DNA of 51,882 nucleotides from Deltaproteobacteria bacterium HGW-Deltaproteobacteria-19 (GTDB lineage Bacteria; Desulfobacterota; Syntrophia; Syntrophales; PHBD01). Every line of letters starts with the position of its first letter. Within the stretch, counting starts at the first letter, position 1. Under the pieces are notes generated by a model that was not told where the DNA came from, ran no database searches, and saw only the letters and a program-made list of their open reading frames with translations. Shown here in pieces: positions 8,560 to 16,779 of the stretch. The position numbers were made by a program, and so were the translations under genes. The stretch spans positions 1-51,882 of the forward strand of contig PHBD01000022.1 in assembly GCA_002841865.1 (NCBI GenBank), written 5' to 3'.

Positions 8560-11500
8560 ATGCTGTCGAAATTCTTCCTGGATCGTCCGGTTTTCGCATG
8601 GGTCATCGCCATCATCATCATGGCGGCGGGGGGGCTTGCGATCTACAACCTGCCCATCTCCCAGTATCCCCTCATCGCGCCGCCGTCCATCGCCATCAGC
8701 ACCTATTATCCCGGGGCCTCGGCGGAGACCGTGGAGAACAGCGTCACCCAGATCATCGAGCAGAAGATGACGGGCTTCGAGAAGCTGCTCTACATGTCCG
8801 CCACCAGCGATTCCTCGGGCTCCTCCCGAATTGAGCTGACCTTCGAGGCGGGAACCGACCCGGATCTCGCCTGGGCCCAGGTGCAGAACAAGCTCCAGCT
8901 CGCCATGTCCAGCCTGCCCGACGTGGTCAAGAATCAGGGGGTCCAGGTCAGCAAGTCCACCCGGAACTACCTGATGGTCGTGGGCCTGATCTCGGAAGAC
9001 GGAAGCATGGACGGCAACGACCTGAGAGACTTCGCCGTCTCCAACCTGGAGAAGGTCCTGGCGCGGGTGCCCGGCGTGGGCGAGGTTCAGATCTTCGGCA
9101 GCGGCTACGCCATGCGCGTCTGGGTCGATCCCAACAAGCTCCGGGATTACAGCCTGACGATGGCGGAGGTGGTTGCGGCGCTCAGAACCTACAACGTGGA
9201 GGTCTCCGCCGGGCAGTTCGGCGGGGCCCCGGCGGTGAAGGGCCAGCGCCTGAACGCCTCCATCGTCGTCCAGAACATGCTCAAGACCCCCGAGGAGTTC
9301 GCCGCCATCCCTATCCGCATCAACCCGGACGGCTCCGTGGTTCGCATCCGGGACGTGGGCCGGACGGAGCTGGGAACCGAGGCCTACGACATCGCGGGCG
9401 CCTTCAACGGGAAGCCCTCCGCGGGCATCGCCATCCGGCAGGCCGCCGGCGCCAACGCGCTGGATACGGCCAACGGCGTCCGGGCGAAAATGGCGGAGAT
9501 GAGCCGGTTTTTCCCCGCGGGGATCACGATCGTCTATCCCCACGACACCACCCCCTTCATCCGGGTGGCCATCAATGAAGTGGTGAAGACCCTCTTCGAG
9601 GCGATCTTCCTGGTCTTCCTGGTCATGTGGCTCTTCCTGGGCAACATGCGGGCCACCCTGATCCCGACCATTGCCGTGCCGGTGGTCCTCCTGGGCACCT
9701 TCGGCATACTCGGTCTCTTCGGCTTCTCCATCAACATGCTGACCATGTTCGCCATGGTGCTGGCCATCGGGTTGCTCGTGGACGACGCCATCGTGGTGGT
9801 GGAAAACGTGGAGCGGATCATGAGCGAAGAAGGCCTTTCGCCACGGGAGGCCACCGCCAAGTCGATGGAACAGATCACGAGCGCCCTGATCGGCATCGGA
9901 CTCGTCCTCTCGGCGGTGTTCGGCCCCATGGCCTTTTTCCCCGGCTCCACAGGCATCATTTATCGCCAGTTCTCCGTGACCATCATCTCCTCCATGCTCC
10001 TGTCGGTCGTCGTGGCCCTGATCCTGACACCGGTGCTCTGCGCGTCTCTCCTCAAGCCGGTGGAGGCGGGACACGAACCGGGCGATAATGCGATTCCCTT
10101 CCTCCGTCCCTTCTTCCGCCGTTTCGACCGCTGGTTCTTCCATGTCCGGGACCTCTACACGAGGCTGGTCGGCCGGTCCCTGACCCGGAAACGGCGCTAC
10201 CTGGCCATTTTCATGGCGATCGTGGTCTGCATGGGATTCCTGTACCTCCGGATGCCCACGGGCTATCTTCCCGACGAAGACCAGGGGATCCTCCTTGCCC
10301 AGGTGATCATGCCGACGGGCTCCACGCTGGAGCAGACAGAGCAGGTCACCAGAAGGATCGAGCGCTATTTCCAGGAGAACGAGAAGGAGGCAGTGGCCTC
10401 GACGATGGGCATCAACGGGATCGGTTTTTCCGGAAGGTCTCAGAACAACGGCATGGTGTTCATCAAACTGAAAGACTGGGAGCTCCGCGACCGGAAAGAC
10501 CTGAAGGCGAAGGCCGTTGCGGGAAGGGCCATGGGCGCTCTCGCAGGCATCCGCAACGCCATGGTGTTCATCTTCGCACCGCCCGCCGTGTCTGAACTGG
10601 GCATGGCCAGGGGGGTCGACTTCCAGTTGCTGGACCGCGGCGGCCTCGGGCATGCCGCCCTGATCGACGCACAGAACCAGCTTCTCGGGCTCGCGGCCCA
10701 GGACCGGAGACTCACCTCCGTACGGCCCAACAGCATCCCGGACGTGCCGGAATACCGGGTTGACGTGGACTGGGGAAAGGCCGGGGCCATGGGTGCTCCC
10801 ATCTCTTCCATCCACAGCACGATCTCGGCGGCCTTCGGCGGTGCCTATGCCAACGACTTCATCAAGGACGGCCGGGTCAAGCGGGTGTACGTCCAGGCGG
10901 ACGCCCCCCACCGCATGCTGCCCAGCGACCTGGGAAAACTTTATGTCCGGAACACACAGGGAGAAATGGTCCCCTTTTCGTCTTTCGCCACAGGCCGCTG
11001 GACCTCCGGTCCTCCCCAGTTGTCGCGCTTCAACGGCTTCCCCTCCATCAACATCTGGGGCGAGCCGAAGCAGGGGATCAGTTCGGGAGAGGCCATGCAG
11101 GCCATGGAAGAGGCCGTGGCAAAACTGCCCAAGGGGATCGGCTACGACTGGACCGGCCTTTCCTACCAGGAGCGGATGTCCAGCTCCCAGGCACCCCTGC
11201 TCTACGCCTTCTCGGTCTTCGTGATTTTCCTGTGCCTGGCGGCGCTTTACGAGAGCTGGACCATCCCCATCTCGATCCTGCTGGTTCTTCCCCTGGGCGT
11301 GATCGGCGGCGTCATCGCCTCGAGCATGCGGGGGATGACCAACGACGTCTATTTCCAGATCGGCCTCCTGACCACCCTGGGCCTCACGACCAAAAACGCC
11401 ATCCTGATCGTGCAGTTCGCCAAGGGGGGTCTGGAAAGGGGCATGGGGCTGATCGAGGCCACGATGGAGGGGGCGAAGCTGCGTTTCCGGCCCATCGTCA

Positions 11501-11817
11501 TGACCTCACTGGCCTTCGGCTTCGGCGTGCTGCCCCTGGCCATCACCACCGGCGCCGGCGCGGGGGCGCAGAACGCCATTGGCACCGGCGTGCTGGGAGG
11601 GATGGTGACTGCCACCGTGCTCGTCGTCATCTTCTCACCGCTTTTCTACGTCCTGGTCGAGCGGGTCTTCGGCAAGCGGGGGAGGCTTGAAAAAACCGGA
11701 TCCGGCGGCGGGAATCGATTCCTGGGCACGCTGAAAGAGAGGCTTTTCCGGAAGCCCGGGAAACAGGGAGCGGCAGCAGTCAAGCCGGAGGACACCGGCC
11801 CGGCGGAGGAACACTGA
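8560..11817 (+). CDS. RND multidrug efflux transporter, HAE1 family (AcrB/MexB type)
   Basis: This 1085-residue proton-driven inner-membrane pump exports hydrophobic or amphiphilic compounds. The N-terminus FFLDRPVFAWVIAIIIMAAGG, two large periplasmic loops and 12 transmembrane helices follow the AcrB plan. The proton-relay residues are present: the aspartate pair in LAIGLLVDDAIVVVENVER of helix 4 and the lysine in LGLTTKNAILIVQFAKG of helix 10. The C-terminus is about 35 residues longer than AcrB and is Gly/Lys rich. The outer-membrane factor gene starts two bases after this stop. The HAE1 class rather than metal-efflux (HME) class is supported by these motifs. Confidence 0.96.
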   Translation: MLSKFFLDRPVFAWVIAIIIMAAGGLAIYNLPISQYPLIAPPSIAISTYYPGASAETVENSVTQIIEQKMTGFEKLLYMSATSDSSGSSRIELTFEAGTDPDLAWAQVQNKLQLAMSSLPDVVKNQGVQVSKSTRNYLMVVGLISEDGSMDGNDLRDFAVSNLEKVLARVPGVGEVQIFGSGYAMRVWVDPNKLRDYSLTMAEVVAALRTYNVEVSAGQFGGAPAVKGQRLNASIVVQNMLKTPEEFAAIPIRINPDGSVVRIRDVGRTELGTEAYDIAGAFNGKPSAGIAIRQAAGANALDTANGVRAKMAEMSRFFPAGITIVYPHDTTPFIRVAINEVVKTLFEAIFLVFLVMWLFLGNMRATLIPTIAVPVVLLGTFGILGLFGFSINMLTMFAMVLAIGLLVDDAIVVVENVERIMSEEGLSPREATAKSMEQITSALIGIGLVLSAVFGPMAFFPGSTGIIYRQFSVTIISSMLLSVVVALILTPVLCASLLKPVEAGHEPGDNAIPFLRPFFRRFDRWFFHVRDLYTRLVGRSLTRKRRYLAIFMAIVVCMGFLYLRMPTGYLPDEDQGILLAQVIMPTGSTLEQTEQVTRRIERYFQENEKEAVASTMGINGIGFSGRSQNNGMVFIKLKDWELRDRKDLKAKAVAGRAMGALAGIRNAMVFIFAPPAVSELGMARGVDFQLLDRGGLGHAALIDAQNQLLGLAAQDRRLTSVRPNSIPDVPEYRVDVDWGKAGAMGAPISSIHSTISAAFGGAYANDFIKDGRVKRVYVQADAPHRMLPSDLGKLYVRNTQGEMVPFSSFATGRWTSGPPQLSRFNGFPSINIWGEPKQGISSGEAMQAMEEAVAKLPKGIGYDWTGLSYQERMSSSQAPLLYAFSVFVIFLCLAALYESWTIPISILLVLPLGVIGGVIASSMRGMTNDVYFQIGLLTTLGLTTKNAILIVQFAKGGLERGMGLIEATMEGAKLRFRPIVMTSLAFGFGVLPLAITTGAGAGAQNAIGTGVLGGMVTATVLVVIFSPLFYVLVERVFGKRGRLEKTGSGGGNRFLGTLKERLFRKPGKQGAAAVKPEDTGPAEEH

Positions 11818-11818
11818 T

Positions 11819-13225
11819 ATGAACAGAAATATCCTTCTTTTCCTGGTTGTGATCGTGGCACTGCTGTCGGGGTGCACGATGGCCCCGAAATACACGAGGC
11901 CTTCCTCCCCCGTTCCCGCTGAATGGCCGACCGGGGCGGCCTATACCGAGACGAAGAAGGAATCCCCCGTGCCGGCGGTCCCGGAGCTACCCTGGCGGGA
12001 GTTCATCACGGACGAGCGCCTGCGGAAAGTCGTCGAGACGTCCCTATCCAGCAACCGCGACCTCCGCCTGGCCGTCCTGAATGTCGACAAGGCGCGGGCG
12101 CTCTACGGCATTCAGCGGGCCTCCCTGCTGCCGGCGGTCAATGCGACCGGCAGCATGTACAAGGAGCGCGTCCCGGCCGATCTCTCGAGCACCGGAGCGG
12201 CGAACATCACCGAAAAATACAGCGTCACGGGCGGCGTTTCGGCCTGGGAGATCGACTTCTTCGGCCGCATCCAGAGCCTGAAGGACGAGGCATGGGAGCA
12301 ATACATCGCCACGGACCAGGACCGCCGGAGCGCAGAGATCATGCTGATATCCGCCGTGGCGAGCACATACTATGCCCTGGCGGCGGACCGGGAGAACCTG
12401 AAACTGGCGGCCGCCACCCTGGAGGCGCAGGAGACAACCTACAAACTGATCCAAAAGCGTCACGACGTGGGGCTGGTCTCCGCGCTGCCCCTCAGGCAGG
12501 CGCAAAGCCAGGTGGAGGCGGCCCGGGGAAGCGTCGCCCGATATACACAACTGGTGGCGCAGGATGAGAACGCCCTGAATCTCCTGGCCGGTTCGCCCCT
12601 TCCGCCGGAGCTCCTGCCGGAATCGTTGGCAGGCCTCAGCCCCCCCAGGGACATCTCATCCGGCCTCTCCTCCGAACCGCTTCTGAAGCGACCGGACGTG
12701 CTGGCGGCGGAACACCGGCTCAAGGCATCCCATGCCAACATCGGCGCGGCCCGGGCAGCCTTCTTTCCCCGCATCTCCCTGTCAACCGCCATCGGGACTG
12801 CCAGCGCCGACCTGTCGGGGCTTTTCAGGGCAGGCTCCGCCACGTGGAGTTTCGCGCCGCAGATCGTGATGCCGATCTTCGACGCCCGGACATGGTCGGC
12901 CTACGAGGTGACGAAAGTAGCCCGGGAGATGGCGGTGGCCCAGTACGAGAAGGCGATTCAGACGGCCTTCCGGGAAGTGGCCGATTCCCTCGCCGTGCGG
13001 GGCACCGTAGAGCAGCAGATCGCGGCGCAGCAGTCCCTGGTTGAAGCGGTCGCGGAAACCTACCGCCTCTCCAATGCACGATACGAGAAAGGAATCGACA
13101 GCTATCTGAGTGTTCTCGACGCCCAGCGCTCCCTCTACAGCGCAGAGCAGGGGCTGATCGCCCTTCGTCTGGCCCGGTTTGCCAGCCTCGTCACCCTCTA
13201 CAAGGTACTGGGTGGGGGCGTCTGA
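11819..13225 (+). CDS. RND efflux outer-membrane factor lipoprotein, NodT/OprM family
   Basis: The 468-residue trimeric outer-membrane channel subunit completes the tripartite pump. The signal peptide ends in the lipobox LLSGC (Cys19), followed by the APKYTRP sequence typical of OprM-type lipoproteins. Two OEP repeats follow: the first with the VTGGVSAWEIDFFGRI strand near residue 137, the second with NIGAARAAFFPRISL near residue 303. The last segment, RYEKGIDSYLSVLDAQRSLYSAE, is the conserved coiled-coil and ends about 20 residues before the stop. It is the last gene of the operon, with a strong terminator 70 bp downstream. Confidence 0.95.
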   Translation: MNRNILLFLVVIVALLSGCTMAPKYTRPSSPVPAEWPTGAAYTETKKESPVPAVPELPWREFITDERLRKVVETSLSSNRDLRLAVLNVDKARALYGIQRASLLPAVNATGSMYKERVPADLSSTGAANITEKYSVTGGVSAWEIDFFGRIQSLKDEAWEQYIATDQDRRSAEIMLISAVASTYYALAADRENLKLAAATLEAQETTYKLIQKRHDVGLVSALPLRQAQSQVEAARGSVARYTQLVAQDENALNLLAGSPLPPELLPESLAGLSPPRDISSGLSSEPLLKRPDVLAAEHRLKASHANIGAARAAFFPRISLSTAIGTASADLSGLFRAGSATWSFAPQIVMPIFDARTWSAYEVTKVAREMAVAQYEKAIQTAFREVADSLAVRGTVEQQIAAQQSLVEAVAETYRLSNARYEKGIDSYLSVLDAQRSLYSAEQGLIALRLARFASLVTLYKVLGGGV

Positions 13226-13297
13226 CCGGCGGGCACCAATTCTCCCGCGCCGCTGCACGGATAGACCGATCCGATCTGACGCGAAGTTTGATTAAAA

Positions 13298-13327
13298 AAG
13301 GCCGCCATCCCTGCGAATGGCGGCCTT
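13298..13327. terminator. Bidirectional intrinsic terminator between the efflux operon and proB
   Basis: A perfect 11-bp stem (AAGGCCGCCAT / ATGGCGGCCTT) with an 8-nt loop is preceded by a run of A and followed by CTGTTT. It can therefore stop transcription from the efflux operon and from the convergent proB on the minus strand. Confidence 0.88.
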
Positions 13328-13353
13328 CTGTTTGTCGCTGCATCCTGTCAATC

Positions 13354-14502
13354 CTACCTCGTCCGGCGCGGCTCCTTGGAGACAGCCATGTTGTCCCGGT
13401 GGATGACTTCGTCATAGTCCTTGTAACCCAGGACCTGCTGGATCTTCGAGGTCTTGAGTCCCATGATCTTCCGAACGTCCTGGGCGCTGAAGTTGACCAG
13501 TCCCTTGGCCAGGAGCGTCCCCTGCTGATCGACGCAGATCACGGGATCTCCCACGCCGAAGTCCCCCTCCACGTCCACAACTCCCGACGGAAGCAGGCTT
13601 TTTCCTTGTTCCAGCAGGGCCTTCTTCGCCCCGTCGTCGAGGACGAGTTTTCCCCGGGAGCGGAGAGTAAAGGCGATCCAGTACTTGCGGCTGTTGAGGT
13701 GCTCGCTGGAGGGCAGGAAAAGGGTGCCGATCTCCTCCCCTTCCAGGATACCCGTCAGGACGTCCTTCCGCTTTCCCGAGGCGATGATGTATGGAATCCC
13801 GAAGGCGGTGACGCGGCGGGCCGCCAGAACCTTGCTTCGCATGCCGCCGGTCCCCACGTCGGAGGTCTCGTCCGTCGCCGCCGCCTGGATATCGTCGGTG
13901 ATCTCCTCGACGAGGTGGAGGATTTTTGCCTTCTTCGATTTGGCGGGGTTTCGGTCGTAGAGCCCCTCCGTGCTGGTGAGGTTGACCAGGAGGTTGGCTT
14001 CGACGATGTTGGCCACCATGGCGGCCAGGGAGTCGTTGTCGCCGAACTTGATCTCGTCGACCGCAACGGTGTCGTTCTCGTTGATGATGGGGATAACGCC
14101 CCACTCCATGAGGGTCGTCAGGGTGTTGCGGACATTGATGAACCGCTTCCGGTCCGTCAGGTCGCTCATGGTCAGGAGGACCTGCCCCACATAGACGCCG
14201 TGCCGGCCGAAGGCGTTCGAGTAGACCCGCATCAGCCGCCCCTGGCCGATGGCGGCGGCGGCCTGCTTCTGGGGCATGCTCTTGAGGGGGGTCGTGATGC
14301 CCATGCGGTGCTTGCCGGAGGCGATGGCACCGGAGGTGACGATGACCACCTGGCAACCCTTCGCGATCAGCCCGGCCACTTCGCCTACGAGCTGCTCGAT
14401 GATGTCCCGGTCGATCCCGTCCTTCCCCGTGATGACGGCCGAACCGATCTTGACGACAACCCGCTTTACCGACCCCAGGACTTCTTTCCGCATATTGTTC
14501 AC
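13354..14502 (-). CDS. proB: Glutamate 5-kinase
   Basis: ProB phosphorylates glutamate to gamma-glutamyl phosphate, the first step of proline synthesis. The 382-residue form has the amino-acid kinase domain (VVVKIGSAVIT near residue 15, VTSGAIASG, the INENDTVAVDEIKFGDND substrate/ATP segment, VGTGGMRSK) and a C-terminal PUA domain from about residue 285, as in the long E. coli-type enzyme that is usually feedback inhibited. The GTG at 14502 overlaps the obgE stop in GTGA; an ATG at 14493 is an alternative start. proA was not found in the window. The obgE-proB order is common in several phyla. Confidence 0.95.
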   Translation of the reverse strand: MNNMRKEVLGSVKRVVVKIGSAVITGKDGIDRDIIEQLVGEVAGLIAKGCQVVIVTSGAIASGKHRMGITTPLKSMPQKQAAAAIGQGRLMRVYSNAFGRHGVYVGQVLLTMSDLTDRKRFINVRNTLTTLMEWGVIPIINENDTVAVDEIKFGDNDSLAAMVANIVEANLLVNLTSTEGLYDRNPAKSKKAKILHLVEEITDDIQAAATDETSDVGTGGMRSKVLAARRVTAFGIPYIIASGKRKDVLTGILEGEEIGTLFLPSSEHLNSRKYWIAFTLRSRGKLVLDDGAKKALLEQGKSLLPSGVVDVEGDFGVGDPVICVDQQGTLLAKGLVNFSAQDVRKIMGLKTSKIQQVLGYKDYDEVIHRDNMAVSKEPRRTR

Positions 14503-15515
14503 CGGGTCCGCTTCCTATACTCCTCGATCTTCGCCGCCACGGCGTGAAGGACAGCCGGCAGCCCTTCTCCGGTAACTGCCGAAAAGGTATGGAGTTTTAT
14601 CCCTTTCGCGGCGAAGGTGTCAATTTCTTTTTTCAGCCTCTCCCGGACGTCCGTCAGGTCCGTCTTGTTGACGGCCACCACCTGGGGCTTCTCCAGGAGT
14701 GAATGATTGAACTGATCCAGCTCGGTGTTCACCGTTTCGTAGTTTTCCCAGCCGGATGCGGCGGCCTCGCCGGAGATGTCCAGAATGTGGAGCAGGACGG
14801 CGGTGCGCTCGATGTGGCGGAGAAACTGGATGCCCATGCCGTGGCCTTCCGAGGCCCCGCGGATGAGGCCCGGGATGTCGGCAACGACGAAGGACCCCTC
14901 GTCGCCGTACCGGACGACCCCGAGGTTGGGGACCAGCGTTGTAAACGGGTAGTCGGCGATCTTGGGTCGGGCGGCGGAGACGCGGGAGATGAAGGTGGAT
15001 TTGCCCACGTTCGGAAGCCCCACGATTCCCACATCGGCCAGAAGCTTCAGTTCCAGGAGGATCGTCCGCTCTTCGCCGGGCATGCCTTCCTGGGCAAATC
15101 GCGGCGTCTGGTGGGTGGATGTCTTGAAGAAGGAGTTCCCTTTCCCTCCGATGCCGCCATAGGCGACGGCAAATTCCCGGCCCTCTTCTGTCAGGTCCGC
15201 CAGGAGTTCGCCCGTTTCGGCATCCTTGACGAGGGTGCCGACGGGGACGCGGATCCGGATGTCCGGGGAGTTCCTGCCCGTCCGGTTGTTGCCGCCGCCG
15301 CGCCCCCCTCGATCGGCCGTATGATGCTGGCGGTATTTCAGGTCCAGGAGCGTCTGCAGGGCTGTCGTCGGCACAAGGATCACATCTCCGCCCTTGCCGC
15401 CGTCGCCGCCGTCCGGCCCGCCCCGGGGAACAAATTTCTCGCGCCGGAAACTGACACAGCCCTGGCCGCCGTCGCCGGCCTTAACGTAGATTTTTGCCTC
15501 GTCGATGAATTTCAT
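14499..15515 (-). CDS. obgE: Obg-family GTPase (CgtA)
   Basis: The 338-residue essential GTPase acts in late 50S ribosome assembly and stress control. The glycine-rich Obg fold occupies residues 1-158 (FIDEAKIYVKAGDGGQGCVSFRREKF and the GGDGGKGGDV repeats). The GTPase domain follows with the P-loop GLPNVGKST, the YPFTTL switch I, DIPGLIRGASEGHGMG and NKTD. There is no long C-terminal extension (OCT domain). It is the first gene of an obgE-proB pair and is separated from the ribosomal genes rpmA/rplU by a terminator and a repeat element, which is looser than the usual rplU-rpmA-obg operon. Confidence 0.96.
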   Translation of the reverse strand: MKFIDEAKIYVKAGDGGQGCVSFRREKFVPRGGPDGGDGGKGGDVILVPTTALQTLLDLKYRQHHTADRGGRGGGNNRTGRNSPDIRIRVPVGTLVKDAETGELLADLTEEGREFAVAYGGIGGKGNSFFKTSTHQTPRFAQEGMPGEERTILLELKLLADVGIVGLPNVGKSTFISRVSAARPKIADYPFTTLVPNLGVVRYGDEGSFVVADIPGLIRGASEGHGMGIQFLRHIERTAVLLHILDISGEAAASGWENYETVNTELDQFNHSLLEKPQVVAVNKTDLTDVRERLKKEIDTFAAKGIKLHTFSAVTGEGLPAVLHAVAAKIEEYRKRTR

Positions 15516-15641
15516 GGCGGACCGCCGACAAACCCCTTTCCAGATTGTTCAAAAATGCCCTGATGTGAAGTCCCCAGATGGGGTCCTCCGAAAGGAGATG
15601 GACGTTTCCGTCCCCTGCACACCCTTGCACTCGTATTGAAA

Positions 15642-15763
15642 ACGACCTCGCAAAAAGCCCGCAGACAAGGCGCGCAAACCATGAGGAGTGAGTCGTACTA
15701 CCAGTCCGTCGCAACGATGAAGGATAAAACGCAACGCAGTATCCGGGCTTTTGCCGAGGTCGT
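15642..15763. repeat. Palindromic intergenic element of about 122 bp with 20-bp terminal inverted repeats
   Basis: The left end ACGACCTCGCAAAAAGCCCG and the right end CGGGCTTTTGCCGAGGTCGT are inverted copies matching at 18 of 20 positions. The interior of about 80 bp carries a weaker dyad. It is non-coding by appearance and resembles a REP/MITE-like element. Only one copy is present in this window, so repetition in the genome is inferred. Confidence 0.6.
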
Positions 15764-15797
15764 CAGACGGCCCATTTTCAACAGCCAGGAAAAAAGA

Positions 15798-15825
15798 AAG
15801 GCACTTTTTAAATAAAAAGTGCCTT
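15798..15825 (-). terminator. Intrinsic terminator of rplU-rpmA
   Basis: A 12-bp stem (AAGGCACTTTTT / AAAAAGTGCCTT) with a 4-nt loop is followed on the minus strand by CTTTTTT-type sequence. It lies 60 bp after the rpmA stop. Confidence 0.88.
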
Positions 15826-15884
15826 CCCGTAAAACTGGCCGATCCATGAACAACGGTTCTCCGGAAAATCCGGATGACCGCGCC

Positions 15885-16142
15885 TCAGGCGGCGGCGTAT
15901 ACGCTGACTTTCTTGCGTGTTTTGTCTAATTTTTCGAACGCCACGACGCCGTCGATCTTGGCGAAAAGGGTGTAGTCCTTCCCCATACCGACGTTGTTGC
16001 CCGGATGGATCTTCGTTCCCAACTGGCGAATGATGATGGTGCCGGCGGTGATCTTCTGGCCGCCGAATGCCTTCACGCCCCGGCGCTGGGAATTGCTGTC
16101 CCGGCCGTTCCGGGAACTCCCCTGCCCTTTCTTGTGTGCCAT
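15885..16142 (-). CDS. rpmA: 50S ribosomal protein L27
   Basis: The 85-residue protein begins [20 protein letters not shown], the conserved N-terminus that reaches the peptidyl-transferase centre, followed by [27 protein letters not shown]. No N-terminal extension is present, so it does not need the Prp-type processing found in Firmicutes. It lies 12 bp after rplU, in the universal rplU-rpmA pair, and is followed by a terminator. Confidence 0.98.
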   Translation of the reverse strand: MAHKKGQGSSRNGRDSNSQRRGVKAFGGQKITAGTIIIRQLGTKIHPGNNVGMGKDYTLFAKIDGVVAFEKLDKTRKKVSVYAAA

Positions 16143-16154
16143 CGGGCCCTCCGT

Positions 16155-16466
16155 TTACAGAGAAATTTCTTTGATCTTCATTCGGGTGAGAAGCTGCCGG
16201 TGTCCCGTCTTCTTGCGGAATCCCTTGCGTCTCTTCATTTTGAAGACGATGAGCTTGGGGCCCTTTTCCTGGGCCATGATCTCTCCGACGACCTTGGCGC
16301 CCTCTACGAAAGGCTGGCCGATCCGGAGGTCTTCATCCTTCGAAACCAGGAGAACCTCGCTGAACACCACCGCGTCTCCCTTCTGCCCCTCGATCTTTTC
16401 GACCGCCAGGACGTCGCCTTCGGAAACCCGGTGCTGCTTACCACCCGTCTGGATGACTGCGTACAT
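16155..16466 (-). CDS. rplU: 50S ribosomal protein L21
   Basis: The 103-residue protein ([20 protein letters not shown], then the C-terminal [23 protein letters not shown] signature) is a core 23S-binding protein of the large subunit. I place the start at ATG 16466: GAAGGA lies nine bases upstream and the length matches the family. An in-frame ATG at 16475 directly abuts the Shine-Dalgarno and is less likely. It is the first gene of rplU-rpmA and is driven by the promoter at 16506-16534. Confidence 0.97.
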   Translation of the reverse strand: MYAVIQTGGKQHRVSEGDVLAVEKIEGQKGDAVVFSEVLLVSKDEDLRIGQPFVEGAKVVGEIMAQEKGPKLIVFKMKRRKGFRKKTGHRQLLTRMKIKEISL

Positions 16467-16505
16467 GATAGACATTCCTTCGCTGTCAGAAAAATTGGAA
16501 AAGGC

Positions 16506-16534
16506 TACCTACGCAATTCGCCGCCTTTTGTCAA
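16506..16534 (-). promoter_or_regulatory. Sigma70-type promoter of rplU-rpmA
   Basis: Read on the minus strand, TTGACA (16534-16529) is followed after 17 bp by TAGGTA (16511-16506), about 40 bp before the rplU start. The repeat at 16596-16738 lies upstream of this promoter, so it is not part of this leader. Confidence 0.6.
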
Positions 16535-16595
16535 CCAAAATTTCTTGGCCCCCACCGCTCACGATGCTCACTCTCGTACTTCCCGGAAGAATCGT

Positions 16596-16738
16596 CCATC
16601 CGCGGGGGCGCGGTCGGGGGTTTCCAGAGGGAGCATTAAGGAAGCTTTTCCATCCCTCCAGGGATTCAATCCAGATATGCATGACAAGGAAAAAATTCCG
16701 CGACCAACAGAAGCCCCCGTGACAGCCCCCGCGCCCGG
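16596..16738. repeat. Intergenic palindromic repeat R1, copy 1
   Basis: This 143-bp element starts CCATCCGCGGGGGCGCGG and ends in CCCCCGCGCCCGG. It closely matches 24466-24607: the left about 65 bp and right about 45 bp are nearly the same, and the middle about 35 bp differ. The ends are mutually complementary (GGGGGCGCGG... against ...CCCCCGCGCCC, and CGGGGGTTTCC against GAAGCCCCCG), so the RNA would fold into a long stem. It fills the gap between rplU and the radical SAM gene. Confidence 0.75.
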
Positions 16739-16779
16739 AATAAAATAACCGTCCATCCACAGGGGTACGGCCGTGCAAA

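Larger units (their letters stand above)
15516..15884. other. Intergenic region between rpmA and obgE holding a repeat and a terminator
   Basis: This 369-bp stretch has no credible gene. It holds an inverted-terminus element at 15642-15763 and the rpmA terminator at 15798-15825. The roughly 125 bp next to obgE should contain its promoter, but I see no clear consensus hexamers. Confidence 0.6.

Noticed and set aside
7102-10911. A 1269-residue open frame on the minus strand antisense to the efflux genes
   Set aside because: It mirrors the high-GC third-position bias of the RND genes; the composition is His/Asp/Gly-rich shadow sequence with no domain, and the sense genes are certain.
15549-15734. 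Short minus-strand open frames between obgE and rpmA
   Set aside because: They run across the palindromic element and have no ribosome site or recognisable domain.
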